A stretch of DNA of 52,143 nucleotides from Halobacillus alkaliphilus (GTDB taxonomy: Bacteria; Bacillota; Bacilli; Bacillales; Halobacillaceae), in assembly GCF_900113125.1 (NCBI RefSeq), contig NZ_FOOG01000029.1:1-52143 (forward strand), in the 5' to 3' direction. The position numbers and the translations under genes were made by a program. Positions 41,448-50,485 of this stretch are shown piece after piece. Position 1 is the stretch's first letter. Each line of letters opens with the position of its first letter. The notes below the pieces were generated by a model that did not search any database, had not been told where the DNA came from, and worked only from the letters and a program-made list of their open reading frames with translations.

Positions 41448-42785
41448 CTAAGAAGCTTCACCTCTTAAATCTCTTTCGATATCCTCCAGACTACGTCCTT
41501 TGGTTTCAGGTACAAATTTCATGACGAATAAGAAAGCAAGTACTCCGATGCCTGCAAAAATGACAAACACCCATGCTGTTCCCAAAGCTCCCAGCATAAC
41601 AGGGAAGAAAAGGGAGACAATCAAATTGGCTAAGGAGAGTAATAAAGTTGTAAAGCCTGTGGCTGCTCCTCTCGCTTTAAGAGGGAATAACTCAGGCAGC
41701 ATTACCCACACCACTGGTCCCCAGGTGGCTGAGAAAAACATGATAAACAATCCTAAGAATACCACGGTCATCCACGCTATGGCTGTGGTCAGTTCTGCTG
41801 TGAATAGTATAGTCGCAAGTACGGCGAGGCTGAGGGTCATTCCCACATTTCCTATTAGCAGCAGTTTCTTGCGGCCTAATTTGTCGATCGTTGCAATAGC
41901 CACGAGCGTCATAAGCACGTTAACGATACCAATTCCCAGTGTACCTAAGATCGATGCTGCATTCCCCAGTCCGGCTTTAGTAAAAATAGTAGGCGCATAA
42001 TAAATGACAGCATTGATACCGATAAATTGCTGGAAGACAGCAATTCCGCTTCCGACGAGCAGCATAGGGCGAACCCATTTTGATTTTAGTACATCCCAAG
42101 TACTCTCTTCGACTTCTTCAATCTTTTTCATTTGTTTAATCTCGTCATCAATTTCACTTTGCTGACGAGTAAGAGCCATGATTTTACGGGCCTCTTTTTC
42201 ACGATTATGTTTGATGAGCCATCTAGGGCTCTCAGGCATGAACAGTACCCCAATCATTAAGATAATAGCGGGTACTGAAGCAAGCCCAAGCATCCAGCGC
42301 CAGCCTTCAATGGGAGTGAAGGCGTAATTGACTAAGTAAGCAAGCACAATACCAATTGTAATCATCAATTGGTTAAGGGAGGCAAGTGAGCCGCGCTGGT
42401 GTGTAGGGGCCATTTCAGATAAATAAACGGGCACAATGGCTGTGGAACCACCGACAGCTAAACCAAGAAGGACACGCCCAGCAATTAGAATTGCTGCGTT
42501 TGGTGATAAAGCTAAAACTAGAGAGCCTATTAAGTAGATGAGCGCAATTACAAATACTACACGTCTCCTCCCGAAGCGGTCTGATACATAACCGCTCATT
42601 CCTGCGCCGACAATAGCACCAACGAGCAGAGAACTCACTACTACTCCTTCCAGAAAGTTGGATAGCGAAATATCCTCATTAATGAATAAAAGCGCACCTG
42701 AAATCACTCCTGTGTCATATCCATACAGCAAACCGCCTAAGGCGCCGAAGAAAAATATCCAGCCCTTACTTAAGTTCTTATTCAT
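41448..42785 (-). CDS. Sugar porter family MFS transporter
   Basis: A 445-aa major facilitator of the sugar porter family with 12 predicted helices. Signatures: GGLLYGYDTGVISGALLFI, DRFGRRRVVF, PESPRWLIKHNREKEA, QQFIGINAVIYYAPTIF and PETKGRSLEDIE. It is most like AraE/CsbC/YwtG-type proton symporters; the substrate (pentose, hexose or inositol) cannot be told from sequence. I chose the start at 42785 after AGAGGTGG; the longer frame has no homologous extension. Confidence 0.9.
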   Translation of the reverse strand: MNKNLSKGWIFFFGALGGLLYGYDTGVISGALLFINEDISLSNFLEGVVVSSLLVGAIVGAGMSGYVSDRFGRRRVVFVIALIYLIGSLVLALSPNAAILIAGRVLLGLAVGGSTAIVPVYLSEMAPTHQRGSLASLNQLMITIGIVLAYLVNYAFTPIEGWRWMLGLASVPAIILMIGVLFMPESPRWLIKHNREKEARKIMALTRQQSEIDDEIKQMKKIEEVEESTWDVLKSKWVRPMLLVGSGIAVFQQFIGINAVIYYAPTIFTKAGLGNAASILGTLGIGIVNVLMTLVAIATIDKLGRKKLLLIGNVGMTLSLAVLATILFTAELTTAIAWMTVVFLGLFIMFFSATWGPVVWVMLPELFPLKARGAATGFTTLLLSLANLIVSLFFPVMLGALGTAWVFVIFAGIGVLAFLFVMKFVPETKGRSLEDIERDLRGEAS

Positions 42786-43060
42786 AGAATTTAACCACCT
42801 CTTTGCAAATTGTGTCCAAATATTTTCCACATAATTGGAATCTGAAAACATAAATGTATGAATTTAACATAAGTGTTGATAAACTAAGTAAGAGTTCAAC
42901 GACAATTACAGGTCAAATTTTTAATAGAAGCATGGAAATTTCGAGATTAACAGCGAAAGGTAAGTTTATAGGATGATAGCATTTTCTTTCTAATTTTGTA
43001 TGGTCCTGTTCTTGTGTTAATAAACCCTTTCTGATTAGTCAATAGTTTGAATAACTCGGT

Positions 43061-43066
43061 TATAAT
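43061..43066 (+). promoter_or_regulatory. Candidate -10 element before the SDR gene
   Basis: TATAAT in the 380-bp gap between the divergent transporter and dehydrogenase genes. No good -35 is seen. I see nothing else certain in this gap. Confidence 0.3.
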
Positions 43067-43165
43067 AGTTTTTTGGATGTAAGTCCTAACGTTTGCCATA
43101 TAGTGAACGGTGAGGGTTATGATAAGGGAGAATCATATATCATAAAAGACGCAGGAGGATTTAAT

Positions 43166-43936
43166 ATGAAGTACACCGTTATTACAGGAGCCAGCTCAGG
43201 TATAGGTTATGAAGCAGCTCATGCCTTTGCAGCGCGCGGTAAACATGTAATCGCAGTCGCTCGAAGAGAAGAAAAACTGGAAGAATTAAAAAGTGAGATC
43301 CAGAAAAATCAACCTGATGTAAATGTTATTGTGAAACCAGCAGATTTATCAGTATCAGAAAATGTTTATCAATTATACGAAGACCTTAGGGAGTTTGAAT
43401 TAGAAACATGGATCAATAATGCTGGGTTTGGTAATTTCGATCCTATAGCTGAACACGACCTCTCTAAAATAGAGAAGATGCTTCGATTAAACAACGAAGC
43501 TCTAACTATTCTCTCTTCCTTATTCGTGCGGGATTATGAAGATAAAGCAGGAACACAGCTTATCAATGTCTCCTCAGGTGGAGGGTACGCCATTGTGGCT
43601 GACGCCGTAACCTATTGTGCAACAAAGTACTTTGTGAGTGCGTTTACGGAGGGACTAGCACAAGAGTTATCTGGTAAAGGAGCTGCTATGCAGGCGAAAG
43701 TACTCGCACCGGCAGCTACAGAGACAGAATTTATAAACCGTTCATTTGATAATGATGAGCTGAAATACGAAGGGAATGTCCCGCAATACCATACGGCTAA
43801 GGAAATGGCTCAATTTCTATTAGAATTATATGATAGTGATCAAGTAGTTGGAATTGTGGATGGAAAAACCTATGAGTTTCATTTGCAGGCTCCCATTTAT
43901 CCGTATGTTTCCCGCTCAACTGATTCAGATAAATGA
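43166..43936 (+). CDS. Short-chain dehydrogenase/reductase (SDR)
   Basis: A 256-aa classical SDR. The Rossmann motif TGASSGIG is at residues 7-14, NNAG in WINNAGFG, and the catalytic Ser, Tyr and Lys in INVSSGGG and TYCATKYFVSAF. The substrate is unknown. ATG 43166 follows GCAGGAGGA; the longer upstream frame has no ribosome binding site. A terminator follows at once. Confidence 0.88.
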   Translation: MKYTVITGASSGIGYEAAHAFAARGKHVIAVARREEKLEELKSEIQKNQPDVNVIVKPADLSVSENVYQLYEDLREFELETWINNAGFGNFDPIAEHDLSKIEKMLRLNNEALTILSSLFVRDYEDKAGTQLINVSSGGGYAIVADAVTYCATKYFVSAFTEGLAQELSGKGAAMQAKVLAPAATETEFINRSFDNDELKYEGNVPQYHTAKEMAQFLLELYDSDQVVGIVDGKTYEFHLQAPIYPYVSRSTDSDK

Positions 43937-43940
43937 TTAA

Positions 43941-43982
43941 AAGAAAAGCGCAATTCAAACTCTGGATTGCGCTTTTCTTTTA
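43941..43982 (+). terminator. Terminator after the SDR gene
   Basis: GAAAAGCGCAAT (43943-43954) pairs with ATTGCGCTTTTC (43966-43977), then TTTT. It would lie within the next gene if the longest frame were used, which argues for the later start. Confidence 0.8.
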
Positions 43983-43998
43983 CATACTAACAGGGGGT

Positions 43999-45045
43999 AT
44001 GAGGATTTTGAATAGCAAGTTAGTCAGTATTTACCGTACATTTGCTCAAGAAGAATGCAGAGGAGTAAGCCGTTTATATGAAGTACTAGCTAGGAATATT
44101 GCTGAAGATGAGGAAGTTCTGAAACTCTCTGAAAAAGCAAAGGAAGGACAGCCGGTACCTAATTTACTTTTTGGAGCTGTACATTATTTATTACTTCAAG
44201 GCAGGCCGCATAAACTTAAACATTTTTATAGAAGTATGACGGATCAGCCTAAGGATCCTGAAAACTCCTTTCCATGTTTTAAAAATTTCTGCAGGCTGTA
44301 CTCGAAGGAAATTGAATCACTATTGCAGACGAAATTGGTACAGACAAATGAAGTTCGGAGGTGCACCTATCTTTACCCGGTTTTTTGCGAAGTTTATCGT
44401 TTAACCAAGAATCCACTGGCTATGATCGAACTTGGCACAAGTGCCGGGTTACAACTGTTATGGGATCAATATTCATACGTATATGAAGGAGAAGAGGTTT
44501 ATGGAAACAGAAACTCATCGCTTCTTTTGTCTTCAGAAGTAAGAACAGTTACTGCTCCTTTTTTATTAAAAACGTCACCACCTGCTGGTAAACGGATCGG
44601 AGTAGATCTGAATGTTTCAGATTTAACTAATGAAGAAGAGTACCTTTGGTTAAAAGCCCTGATTTGGCCAGAGCATAATGAAAGAAGGCTTCTGTTTGAG
44701 AGAGCTGCCTTACATTACGTGAAAAACCCTCCACAGCTTGTAGAAGGGAACGCTGTTGAACTTCTGGAAGACCTTGTTGCGACCGTGCCTGAGAATGAAA
44801 CACTATGTATTTTTCACACCCATGTAGCCAACCAGCTATCTCATTCGATGAAAAAGGACTTACTTTATAAAATTCGGCAAATTGGCAAACGAAGGAATGT
44901 ATTTCATATTTATAATAATATGGATGATCAGAAGCTCCATGTAGACGCTATTATCAATCAAAAGGAACAGAGGCATACCATTGGACAGATCGATGGACAC
45001 GGCCGTTGGTTTGAGTGGCAGCCTCCCCTTATCAGGTTTGACTAA
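43999..45045 (+). CDS. DUF2332 family protein
   Basis: A roughly 348-aa protein of the DUF2332 family, function unknown. Recognisable features are SRLYEVLARNIAEDEEVLKL, PNLLFGAVHYLLLQG, the Gly-rich ELGTSAGLQLLWDQYSY (methyltransferase-like loop; inference) and a C-terminal GRWFEWQ. ATG 43999 and TTG 44008 compete; AGGGGG at 43992-43997 fits the latter spacing better. The frame extends upstream to 43933 across a terminator, which I reject. Confidence 0.8.
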   Translation: MRILNSKLVSIYRTFAQEECRGVSRLYEVLARNIAEDEEVLKLSEKAKEGQPVPNLLFGAVHYLLLQGRPHKLKHFYRSMTDQPKDPENSFPCFKNFCRLYSKEIESLLQTKLVQTNEVRRCTYLYPVFCEVYRLTKNPLAMIELGTSAGLQLLWDQYSYVYEGEEVYGNRNSSLLLSSEVRTVTAPFLLKTSPPAGKRIGVDLNVSDLTNEEEYLWLKALIWPEHNERRLLFERAALHYVKNPPQLVEGNAVELLEDLVATVPENETLCIFHTHVANQLSHSMKKDLLYKIRQIGKRRNVFHIYNNMDDQKLHVDAIINQKEQRHTIGQIDGHGRWFEWQPPLIRFD

Positions 45046-45133
45046 TAATTCTTTCACTTAAATTGGTGAAGCTGCCCAGAACACTCTGCACCCCTCAACA
45101 TAAATTGATAGGAAAGCAGGGGGGATGAGTTTG

Positions 45134-45577
45134 ATGAGTAAGCAGGATGAGCAATTTCCAAAACTATTGAATGATGCCTTCCATAAAATCATCCGATCAA
45201 TGGATTCATACTTTAGTCATTCCATAAAACAACTGGGAGATTATTTACAGGAGCATACCTTTCCAGTTACACTACAGGAAATCAATAACGAGGTCATTAT
45301 TCAAGCGCAGCTTCCTGAAGCGGAACGTAGTCAGATTGAAATAGAAATTATAGGGAACCATATACGAATTACTGTCCACCATACAGAAGTTACCGAAATG
45401 AGGAATGACCAACATCACCAATATCAAAGACAGCAGACCCGGCAGGTAATGGAACGGACGGTTACTCTGCCTTTCACCATTTCGGAGATAGACACAATTG
45501 CACATTTTGACAATGGTATTTTGACGATTAAAACGCCAAAAAGAAATCCAGACAGTGGGTATATAGATATTAAGTAA
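45134..45577 (+). CDS. Hsp20/alpha-crystallin family small heat shock protein
   Basis: A 147-aa small heat shock protein. The N-terminal region (about 1-45) is amphipathic; the alpha-crystallin domain (about 50-140) runs from FPVTLQEINNEVIIQAQLPE to the conserved FDNGILTIKTPK. A Gln/His-rich insertion (about 93-105) is present. ATG 45134 is nine bases after a run of six G; ATG 45125 is too close to it. Confidence 0.85.
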   Translation: MSKQDEQFPKLLNDAFHKIIRSMDSYFSHSIKQLGDYLQEHTFPVTLQEINNEVIIQAQLPEAERSQIEIEIIGNHIRITVHHTEVTEMRNDQHHQYQRQQTRQVMERTVTLPFTISEIDTIAHFDNGILTIKTPKRNPDSGYIDIK

Positions 45578-45604
45578 AAGCTTTTCCTCGGGGAAAGCTT
45601 TTTT
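45576..45604 (+). terminator. Terminator after hsp20
   Basis: AAGCTTTTCC pairs with GGGGAAAGCTT, then TTTT. Confidence 0.8.
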
Positions 45605-45621
45605 CAGGCCTCCCTATCTTA

Positions 45622-45665
45622 AAAAAGCCTTCGTTTGGAAATGCATTTCCAAACGAAGGCTTTTT
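45622..45665. terminator. Perfect 44-bp palindrome, bidirectional terminator
   Basis: AAAAAGCCTTCGTTTGGAAA, then TGCA, then its exact complement. It has T-runs at both ends and lies 8 bp beyond the leftward ctaM-like gene, so it should terminate both directions. Confidence 0.85.
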
Positions 45666-45673
45666 ATTTATGA

Positions 45674-46204
45674 TTAATAGTATGGAGAGATCATCAAGTA
45701 CACAATAACTCCTGTTAAACTCACGTACAGCCAAATAGGCATGGTCCACCTTGCGATTTTACGATGCTTGTCTATTTTCATAGCGAGACCTCGGAACAGA
45801 GTGATCAAGGCCAGCGGCACGATGACAATAGCCAGTAAAATGTGAGAAATAAGGATAAAGTAATAAATGTACTGTAAAACCCCTTCACCTCCATAGGATG
45901 TGGAGGAAGACATGGAGTGGTACGTTAGGTAAGAAACAAGAAACAGGGCTGTAGTTGTAAACGCTGCAAGAATAAAACGCTTATGCCACACCACATTTTT
46001 ACGAATGATCATAAACAACGCAGACAATAAAAAGACAAAAGTAAATGAATTTAATATCGCATTCAAAAGGGGAAGCAGCTTAATGTTAAAGCCAGTCCCA
46101 CTTTCTATTTCAGGAACAAATAATAAAGCCAACACAATGAGATTGATCGCTATAGAAAGACCAATCACCCATGGAACATAATTAAAATCCTTTTTTAACT
46201 CCAC
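45674..46204 (-). CDS. DUF420 family membrane protein (CtaM/YozB-like)
   Basis: A 176-aa protein with five predicted membrane helices. It fits the DUF420 family, which includes B. subtilis YozB and S. aureus CtaM, needed for heme-copper oxidase activity. Conserved histidines occur at the helix ends (VWHKRF, LTYHSMS, ILISHILLA). GTG at 46204 follows GAGGTGG. No cytochrome oxidase gene is in the window, so the role is by family only. Confidence 0.82.
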   Translation of the reverse strand: MELKKDFNYVPWVIGLSIAINLIVLALLFVPEIESGTGFNIKLLPLLNAILNSFTFVFLLSALFMIIRKNVVWHKRFILAAFTTTALFLVSYLTYHSMSSSTSYGGEGVLQYIYYFILISHILLAIVIVPLALITLFRGLAMKIDKHRKIARWTMPIWLYVSLTGVIVYLMISPYY

Positions 46205-46439
46205 TATGATTCACCACCTCAAAAAACAAGTCATGTTAAGTATATCGAAATATAGCATTCACTTCATTAAGGAAAGGGCTGAAAAGGTGACGATAATGTT
46301 ACATATCAGCATTTAATGAAGAATTTTTTAGAAGGATTGGTTAGCCAATATAGAGTTTTGAACATAAGCAACCGAAAAGTAGAACTTAAAAAATGACTGC
46401 GGATAATCACCTCTTATTTGCAGGAGAAGGAGGCGGAGT

Positions 46440-46646
46440 ATGAATTTTGAAAAGAAAAACCAATATCTTTATATGGCACTGGGGCATTTAGGGATGATCT
46501 TTGTAGGCTTAGGAGTTATGAGAATGATGTCTGCAATAAACGATTCAGCCGGGTTTGCGTTCACTTTTTTTGGATTTTTATTAATGAATATTTATCATTC
46601 TTCGGCAGAAGACTCCCTCTTCAAGCGCCGTGTCGAAGACCGGTGA
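46440..46646 (+). CDS. Small hypothetical membrane protein
   Basis: A 68-aa protein that I do not recognise. Two hydrophobic segments (about residues 10-27 and 38-53) and a charged C-terminus (EDSLFKRRVEDR). ATG 46440 follows a strong AGGAGGCGGAG, which supports it as a real gene. The IS200/IS605 element begins within a few bases of its stop codon. Confidence 0.7.
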   Translation: MNFEKKNQYLYMALGHLGMIFVGLGVMRMMSAINDSAGFAFTFFGFLLMNIYHSSAEDSLFKRRVEDR

Positions 46647-46753
46647 CAAGGGGGAGATGAATGCCGTCGCCGAAAGGCGAATGCCTTTGAATATTCTCCC
46701 TTCCGTGATATCCTAAAGTAAGAACATACGTTCCTGATTAGGAGGTGGAAAGG

Positions 46754-47875
46754 TTGAAGCATAAAGCGTATAACTTTCGTATCTATCCAAATAAAACCCA
46801 AGAATCGCTCATCGCTAAGACAATCGGTTGCGCTCGTTTTGTCTTCAACCATTTCCTCTCCAAATGGAGCCGTGCCTACAGGGAAACCGGAAAAGGTTTG
46901 AGTTACGCTACTTGTTCCAAACAACTACCCAAGCTTAAAAGAGAATTCCTTTGGTTAAAGGAAGTGGATAGCACGGCCATCCAAACGTCGGTCAAACATC
47001 TTTCTGACGCTTATGAACGGTTTTTCAAAAAGCAAAACCAACCTCCACGGTTCAAATCAAAGAAGAACAAAGTCCAGTCCTACACCACAAAATGCACAAA
47101 CGGAAATATTGCCATCCAGGATCGCAAAATCAAGCTTCCTAAACTCGGGCTTGTGAGATTTGCCAAGAGCCGTGAAGTGAAAGGTCGCATCTTGAGTGCG
47201 ACGGTTCGCCGCAATCCGACCGGAAAATATTCTGTATCGATTCTTGTTAAAACAGATATTCAGGAACTTCCAAAATCCAACGCTTATGTTGGCATTGATC
47301 TCGGATTGAAAGACTTCGCTGTTCTCTCGAATGGCACCACCTATGAAAACCCACGATACCTACGTAAGACCGAAAAGAAACTAGCAAAAGCTCAACGTAT
47401 CCTTTCCCGAAGGGAAAAGGGATCTTCGAATTGGCATAAGCAACGTATTAAAGTAGCTAGACTTCACGAGAAGATAGCGAACTCCCGCAAAGATTATCTG
47501 CATAAGATTTCTACCGAAATCATCAAAAACCACGATGTGATCGGTGTAGAAAATCTCCAAATTTCCAGTATGCTCAAAAACCGAAAACTATCCAAATCGA
47601 TTAGTGATGTGAGCTGGTCGATGTTCACGTCTATGCTCGAATACAAAGCAACGTGGTACGGGAAGCAGTTGGTAACCGTATCGAACGTTTTTGCGAGTTC
47701 ACAGCTGTGTTCCAAGTGCGGATACCAAAACAGTGAGGTAAAGAATCTCGCTGTTCGAACGTGGGATTGCCCAGATTGCGGCTGCCACCACGACCGCGAC
47801 CTAAATGCGAGCTTCAATATATTGAAGGAGATTCAAAGAACCCTTACAACCGTCGGTGCGACGGGGCTAGCCTAA
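46754..47875 (+). CDS. tnpB: TnpB, RNA-guided nuclease of an IS200/IS605-family element
   Basis: A 373-aa TnpB (OrfB). It has an N-terminal helix-turn-helix-like region ([20 protein letters not shown]), RuvC residues in [10 protein letters not shown] (Asp182), GVENLQIS (Glu266) and HHDRDLNAS, and a zinc ribbon ([15 protein letters not shown]). All catalytic motifs are present, so the nuclease is probably intact. TTG 46754 follows AGGAGGTGG; GTG 46745 lies within that site. Such proteins cut the excision site under guide RNA control and favour retention of the element. Confidence 0.92.
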   Translation: MKHKAYNFRIYPNKTQESLIAKTIGCARFVFNHFLSKWSRAYRETGKGLSYATCSKQLPKLKREFLWLKEVDSTAIQTSVKHLSDAYERFFKKQNQPPRFKSKKNKVQSYTTKCTNGNIAIQDRKIKLPKLGLVRFAKSREVKGRILSATVRRNPTGKYSVSILVKTDIQELPKSNAYVGIDLGLKDFAVLSNGTTYENPRYLRKTEKKLAKAQRILSRREKGSSNWHKQRIKVARLHEKIANSRKDYLHKISTEIIKNHDVIGVENLQISSMLKNRKLSKSISDVSWSMFTSMLEYKATWYGKQLVTVSNVFASSQLCSKCGYQNSEVKNLAVRTWDCPDCGCHHDRDLNASFNILKEIQRTLTTVGATGLA

Positions 47876-47960
47876 TCATTTGAATGAACCGTTAGGTTCG
47901 TGCTCTTAGGAATCCCTCAACTTCAAGGAGTGTCAGCGAGTAAGTGGGGGTAGTTCAAAT
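47865..47960 (+). ncRNA. Probable omega (right-end) guide RNA 3' region
   Basis: In this family the scaffold RNA spans the 3' end of tnpB and the right end of the element, with the guide just beyond. The segment has a GAACCGTTAGGTTC hairpin (about 47885-47898) and a CCCTC...GGGGG pairing close to the end. The guide would start at about 47961. The 5' end is not known. Confidence 0.55.
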
Positions 47961-47979
47961 AAACGATTTAGAAAAGAAA

Positions 47980-48069
47980 ATGGGATTTAGCAAGAAAGAG
48001 AAAGGGGCTTTCACCGCTGTATTTATCAAAGTATTTGCAGGTTTATCTTTGTGGCTGTACGTAGTGTGA
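47980..48069 (+). CDS. Short hydrophobic ORF just after the IS
   Basis: A 29-codon frame beginning MGFSKKEKG and continuing into one hydrophobic segment (AVFIKVFAGLSLWLYVV). It could be a real small membrane peptide or the 3' end of a gene cut by the IS: the frame is open upstream to the IS end. No good ribosome binding site is visible. Confidence 0.3.
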   Translation: MGFSKKEKGAFTAVFIKVFAGLSLWLYVV

Positions 48070-48183
48070 ACCTGTAAATAAGGGCATCCTGTTTTTCAGC
48101 GTTCTTTTAATCAGGTGGTCATACCTTACATAATCTATGCAGGTTCGCAGAAACTAAGTTAAAAAAGAACCGGGTGATGGCAG

Positions 48184-49155
48184 ATGACATTATACAGGCT
48201 GGGCTATGTAGCCATGAGCGTAAATCTTCAAAATGCTTCCCCTTCTCAAACCATGACGTATAAACGGTTTTCAGCGGTTAGAGACCGCGAAGCGGCGATT
48301 AGAAAACTTGAGCGTCTTTCTCAATCCAATATACAGAATTGTATAAGGCTTCTAAAGCATAATAAAACTCATGATATTGAATTCTTCAGGTTAAGCTCGC
48401 GCCTGGTACCGCTTGCTACTCACGAAGCATTAGAAAAGTGGGATTACCTGTCAGCCATTAAAGAGGATCTTAGCGAGCTTGGAACTTTAGCTGCAAAATG
48501 GGGGATTAGACTTGATTTCCATCCCGACCATTTCGTGGTCATAAATTCAATCGATAAAGAAATTTTTAAAACATCGATGAAGGTTTTAAAGTACCACTAC
48601 CTTTTACTGTACCAAATGGGTCTTGATCCAACTCATCGATGTGTGATTCACCTGGGAGGAAGGTACCAGGATAAAGAAAAATCGCTGGAACGCTTTATAG
48701 ACAACTGGGCCTTCGTTCCGAAGGGGATTCAGAAAATGATTATGATTGAAAATGACGACACCTCTTATACACTAGAAAATTGTTTGTACGTTTGTGAGAA
48801 GTTAAATATCCCCCTTGTCTTTGATATCCATCATCATCTTGCCAATTATGACAACGAACAGTGGGATTCCCACTGGGGACGTGTTTTACATACATGGTCC
48901 CGTTCACCCTTATCCGTTAAAATGCACATATCCAGTCCAAAAAGCCATGAGGAGTTTAAAAGTCATGCAGATTTTGTTGATGTGGAATTATTTCTTGATT
49001 TTGTCAAACAAACTACCGGATCAACCGATCAAATTGACTGTATGATCGAAGCTAAAAAGAAGGACGAAGCACTTTTTGTATTAGTAGAAGAATTGAAGAA
49101 ACATCCGAATGTAATTATGGAGAGCGAAAGTACATTTAGGTGGAAAGTAGATTGA
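48184..49155 (+). CDS. uvsE: UV DNA damage endonuclease UvsE/UvdE
   Basis: A 323-aa TIM-barrel endonuclease that nicks DNA 5' of UV photoproducts for alternative excision repair. It begins RLGYVAMSVNL and has the metal-binding residues in FHPDHFVVI, VIHLGGRYQDKE, MIENDDTSYT, VFDIHHHLANY and MHISSPK. ATG 48184 follows GGGTGATGG. It stands alone between the IS and rlmN; a role in sunlight or spore UV resistance is likely. Confidence 0.93.
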   Translation: MTLYRLGYVAMSVNLQNASPSQTMTYKRFSAVRDREAAIRKLERLSQSNIQNCIRLLKHNKTHDIEFFRLSSRLVPLATHEALEKWDYLSAIKEDLSELGTLAAKWGIRLDFHPDHFVVINSIDKEIFKTSMKVLKYHYLLLYQMGLDPTHRCVIHLGGRYQDKEKSLERFIDNWAFVPKGIQKMIMIENDDTSYTLENCLYVCEKLNIPLVFDIHHHLANYDNEQWDSHWGRVLHTWSRSPLSVKMHISSPKSHEEFKSHADFVDVELFLDFVKQTTGSTDQIDCMIEAKKKDEALFVLVEELKKHPNVIMESESTFRWKVD

Positions 49156-49235
49156 GGTAAGTATAGAGCAGCTAAAGAAACAAATAGAGGAATGGGTGTT
49201 GTTTTTAGAAGATAGGAAACATCGAACCCTGATTA

Positions 49236-49267
49236 AAAAAAGCATGAGGCCGACGCCTCATGCTTTT
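49236..49267. terminator. Bidirectional terminator between uvsE and rlmN
   Basis: GCATGAGGC (49242-49250) pairs with GCCTCATGC (49255-49263), flanked by an A-run and TTTT. It overlaps the rlmN stop codon. Confidence 0.85.
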
Positions 49268-50351
49268 AATTGGTTTGTAATTTTTTCTGTTTGCGCGCTT
49301 TTTCTTTTTCAATTTGTTTACTTCTAAGCTGACCGCATGCTGCATCTATATCTGTGCCATGTTCGGTACGGACCCCGCATTTAATTCCGCGATCCATCAA
49401 TGTCTGATAAAAGGTAAGAATGGATTCTTTTTCACTACGTTCATACGGGTTATCCGCTACAGGATTGTAAGGAATCAAGTTTACGTAAGAGAGATGCTTT
49501 TTATTTTGCAGAAGATCAGCGAGTTCTTCAGCTTCTTTCTTATGATCATTAACATCTTTAAGCAAAATGTATTCAAACGTAATCCGCCGGTTTGTTTTTT
49601 CAAGGTAGTAGTCAATGGCCGGCATTAGCTTCTCAAGGGGATACGCCCGGTTAATTTTCATAATCTGAGTCCGTAGATCGTTGTTTGGCGCATGAATGGA
49701 AAGCGCTAAGTTGATCTGGATACCTTCGTCGGCAAACTCGTACATTTTCGGTGCAATTCCACTTGTAGAAACAGTAATGTGACGAGCGCCGATAGATAGA
49801 CCTTTTTGATCGTTGACAACCTTAAGGAAGTCGATCAAGTTATCATAGTTATCGAATGGTTCACCTATTCCCATTACAACAATGTGGCTGACACGTTCAT
49901 CATTTTCCTGTTTGTCCAGGTGCTGCTGCACCTGCATAATCTGCTCGACAATCTCACCGGCTGATAAATCACGGTTTTTTTTCAGTACGCCACTCGCACA
50001 GAAGGAACACCCGATATTACATCCTACCTGTGTCGTAACGCATACAGATAACCCATAGTTAAATCTCATAAGAACAGTTTCTATAATATTTCCATCATGT
50101 AATTTGAACAGAAATTTGACCGTTCCATCTTGTGATTCTTGTTTTATTTCCTCGGTTAACGTTTCAATTGTAAAATGTTCCTGTAGAAGATCAATACAAG
50201 ATTGGTTCACATTCTTCATCTGAGAAAAATCAGTTATGCGCTTTTGATAAAGCCAATTCCAAATTTGTTTGGAACGGAACTTTTTCTCACCATGCTCTGT
50301 GACCCAGTCCGTCAGTTGATCAAACGTTAAACCATAAATAGATGGTTTCAT
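49266..50351 (-). CDS. rlmN: Dual-specificity RNA methyltransferase RlmN
   Basis: A 361-aa radical SAM enzyme that methylates C2 of adenine in 23S rRNA (A2503) and some tRNAs. The CxxxCxxC motif is [22 protein letters not shown]-like SIHAPNND and the C-terminal AACGQL with the methyl-carrying Cys are intact. The GIGEPFDN motif supports RlmN rather than Cfr. Start ATG follows GAGGAGCG. In B. subtilis the gene lies between rsmB and prpC; here it is about 17 kb away and inverted. Confidence 0.93.
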   Translation of the reverse strand: MKPSIYGLTFDQLTDWVTEHGEKKFRSKQIWNWLYQKRITDFSQMKNVNQSCIDLLQEHFTIETLTEEIKQESQDGTVKFLFKLHDGNIIETVLMRFNYGLSVCVTTQVGCNIGCSFCASGVLKKNRDLSAGEIVEQIMQVQQHLDKQENDERVSHIVVMGIGEPFDNYDNLIDFLKVVNDQKGLSIGARHITVSTSGIAPKMYEFADEGIQINLALSIHAPNNDLRTQIMKINRAYPLEKLMPAIDYYLEKTNRRITFEYILLKDVNDHKKEAEELADLLQNKKHLSYVNLIPYNPVADNPYERSEKESILTFYQTLMDRGIKCGVRTEHGTDIDAACGQLRSKQIEKEKARKQKKLQTN

Positions 50352-50485
50352 AAATACGCTCCTCTTTAAAAAAGTTCACTATTTCTATCATAATGGATAC
50401 AGCTTCAACTTACAACCTTCCACTGAATGTTCAAATTTTTGCTTAATTAAAGACTCTATTAAACCTCAGTGTTGATCCTAAAGTA

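Larger units (their letters stand above)
46648..47960 (+). mobile_element. IS200/IS605-family element (IS1341-like, tnpB only)
   Basis: The left end has a hairpin (about 46650-46700, arms GGGAGA/TCTCCC and an inner CGCC-GAAA-GGCG). The right end, from about 47865 to TTCAAAT at 47960, matches the complement of 52012-52101. There is no tnpA (Y1 transposase), so mobilisation would need one in trans. The exact left boundary is not determined. The last 100 bases probably overlap the guide RNA. Confidence 0.8.

Noticed and set aside
43933-43998. N-terminal extension of the DUF2332 protein
   Set aside because: It would cover the terminator of the preceding gene and has no ribosome binding site.
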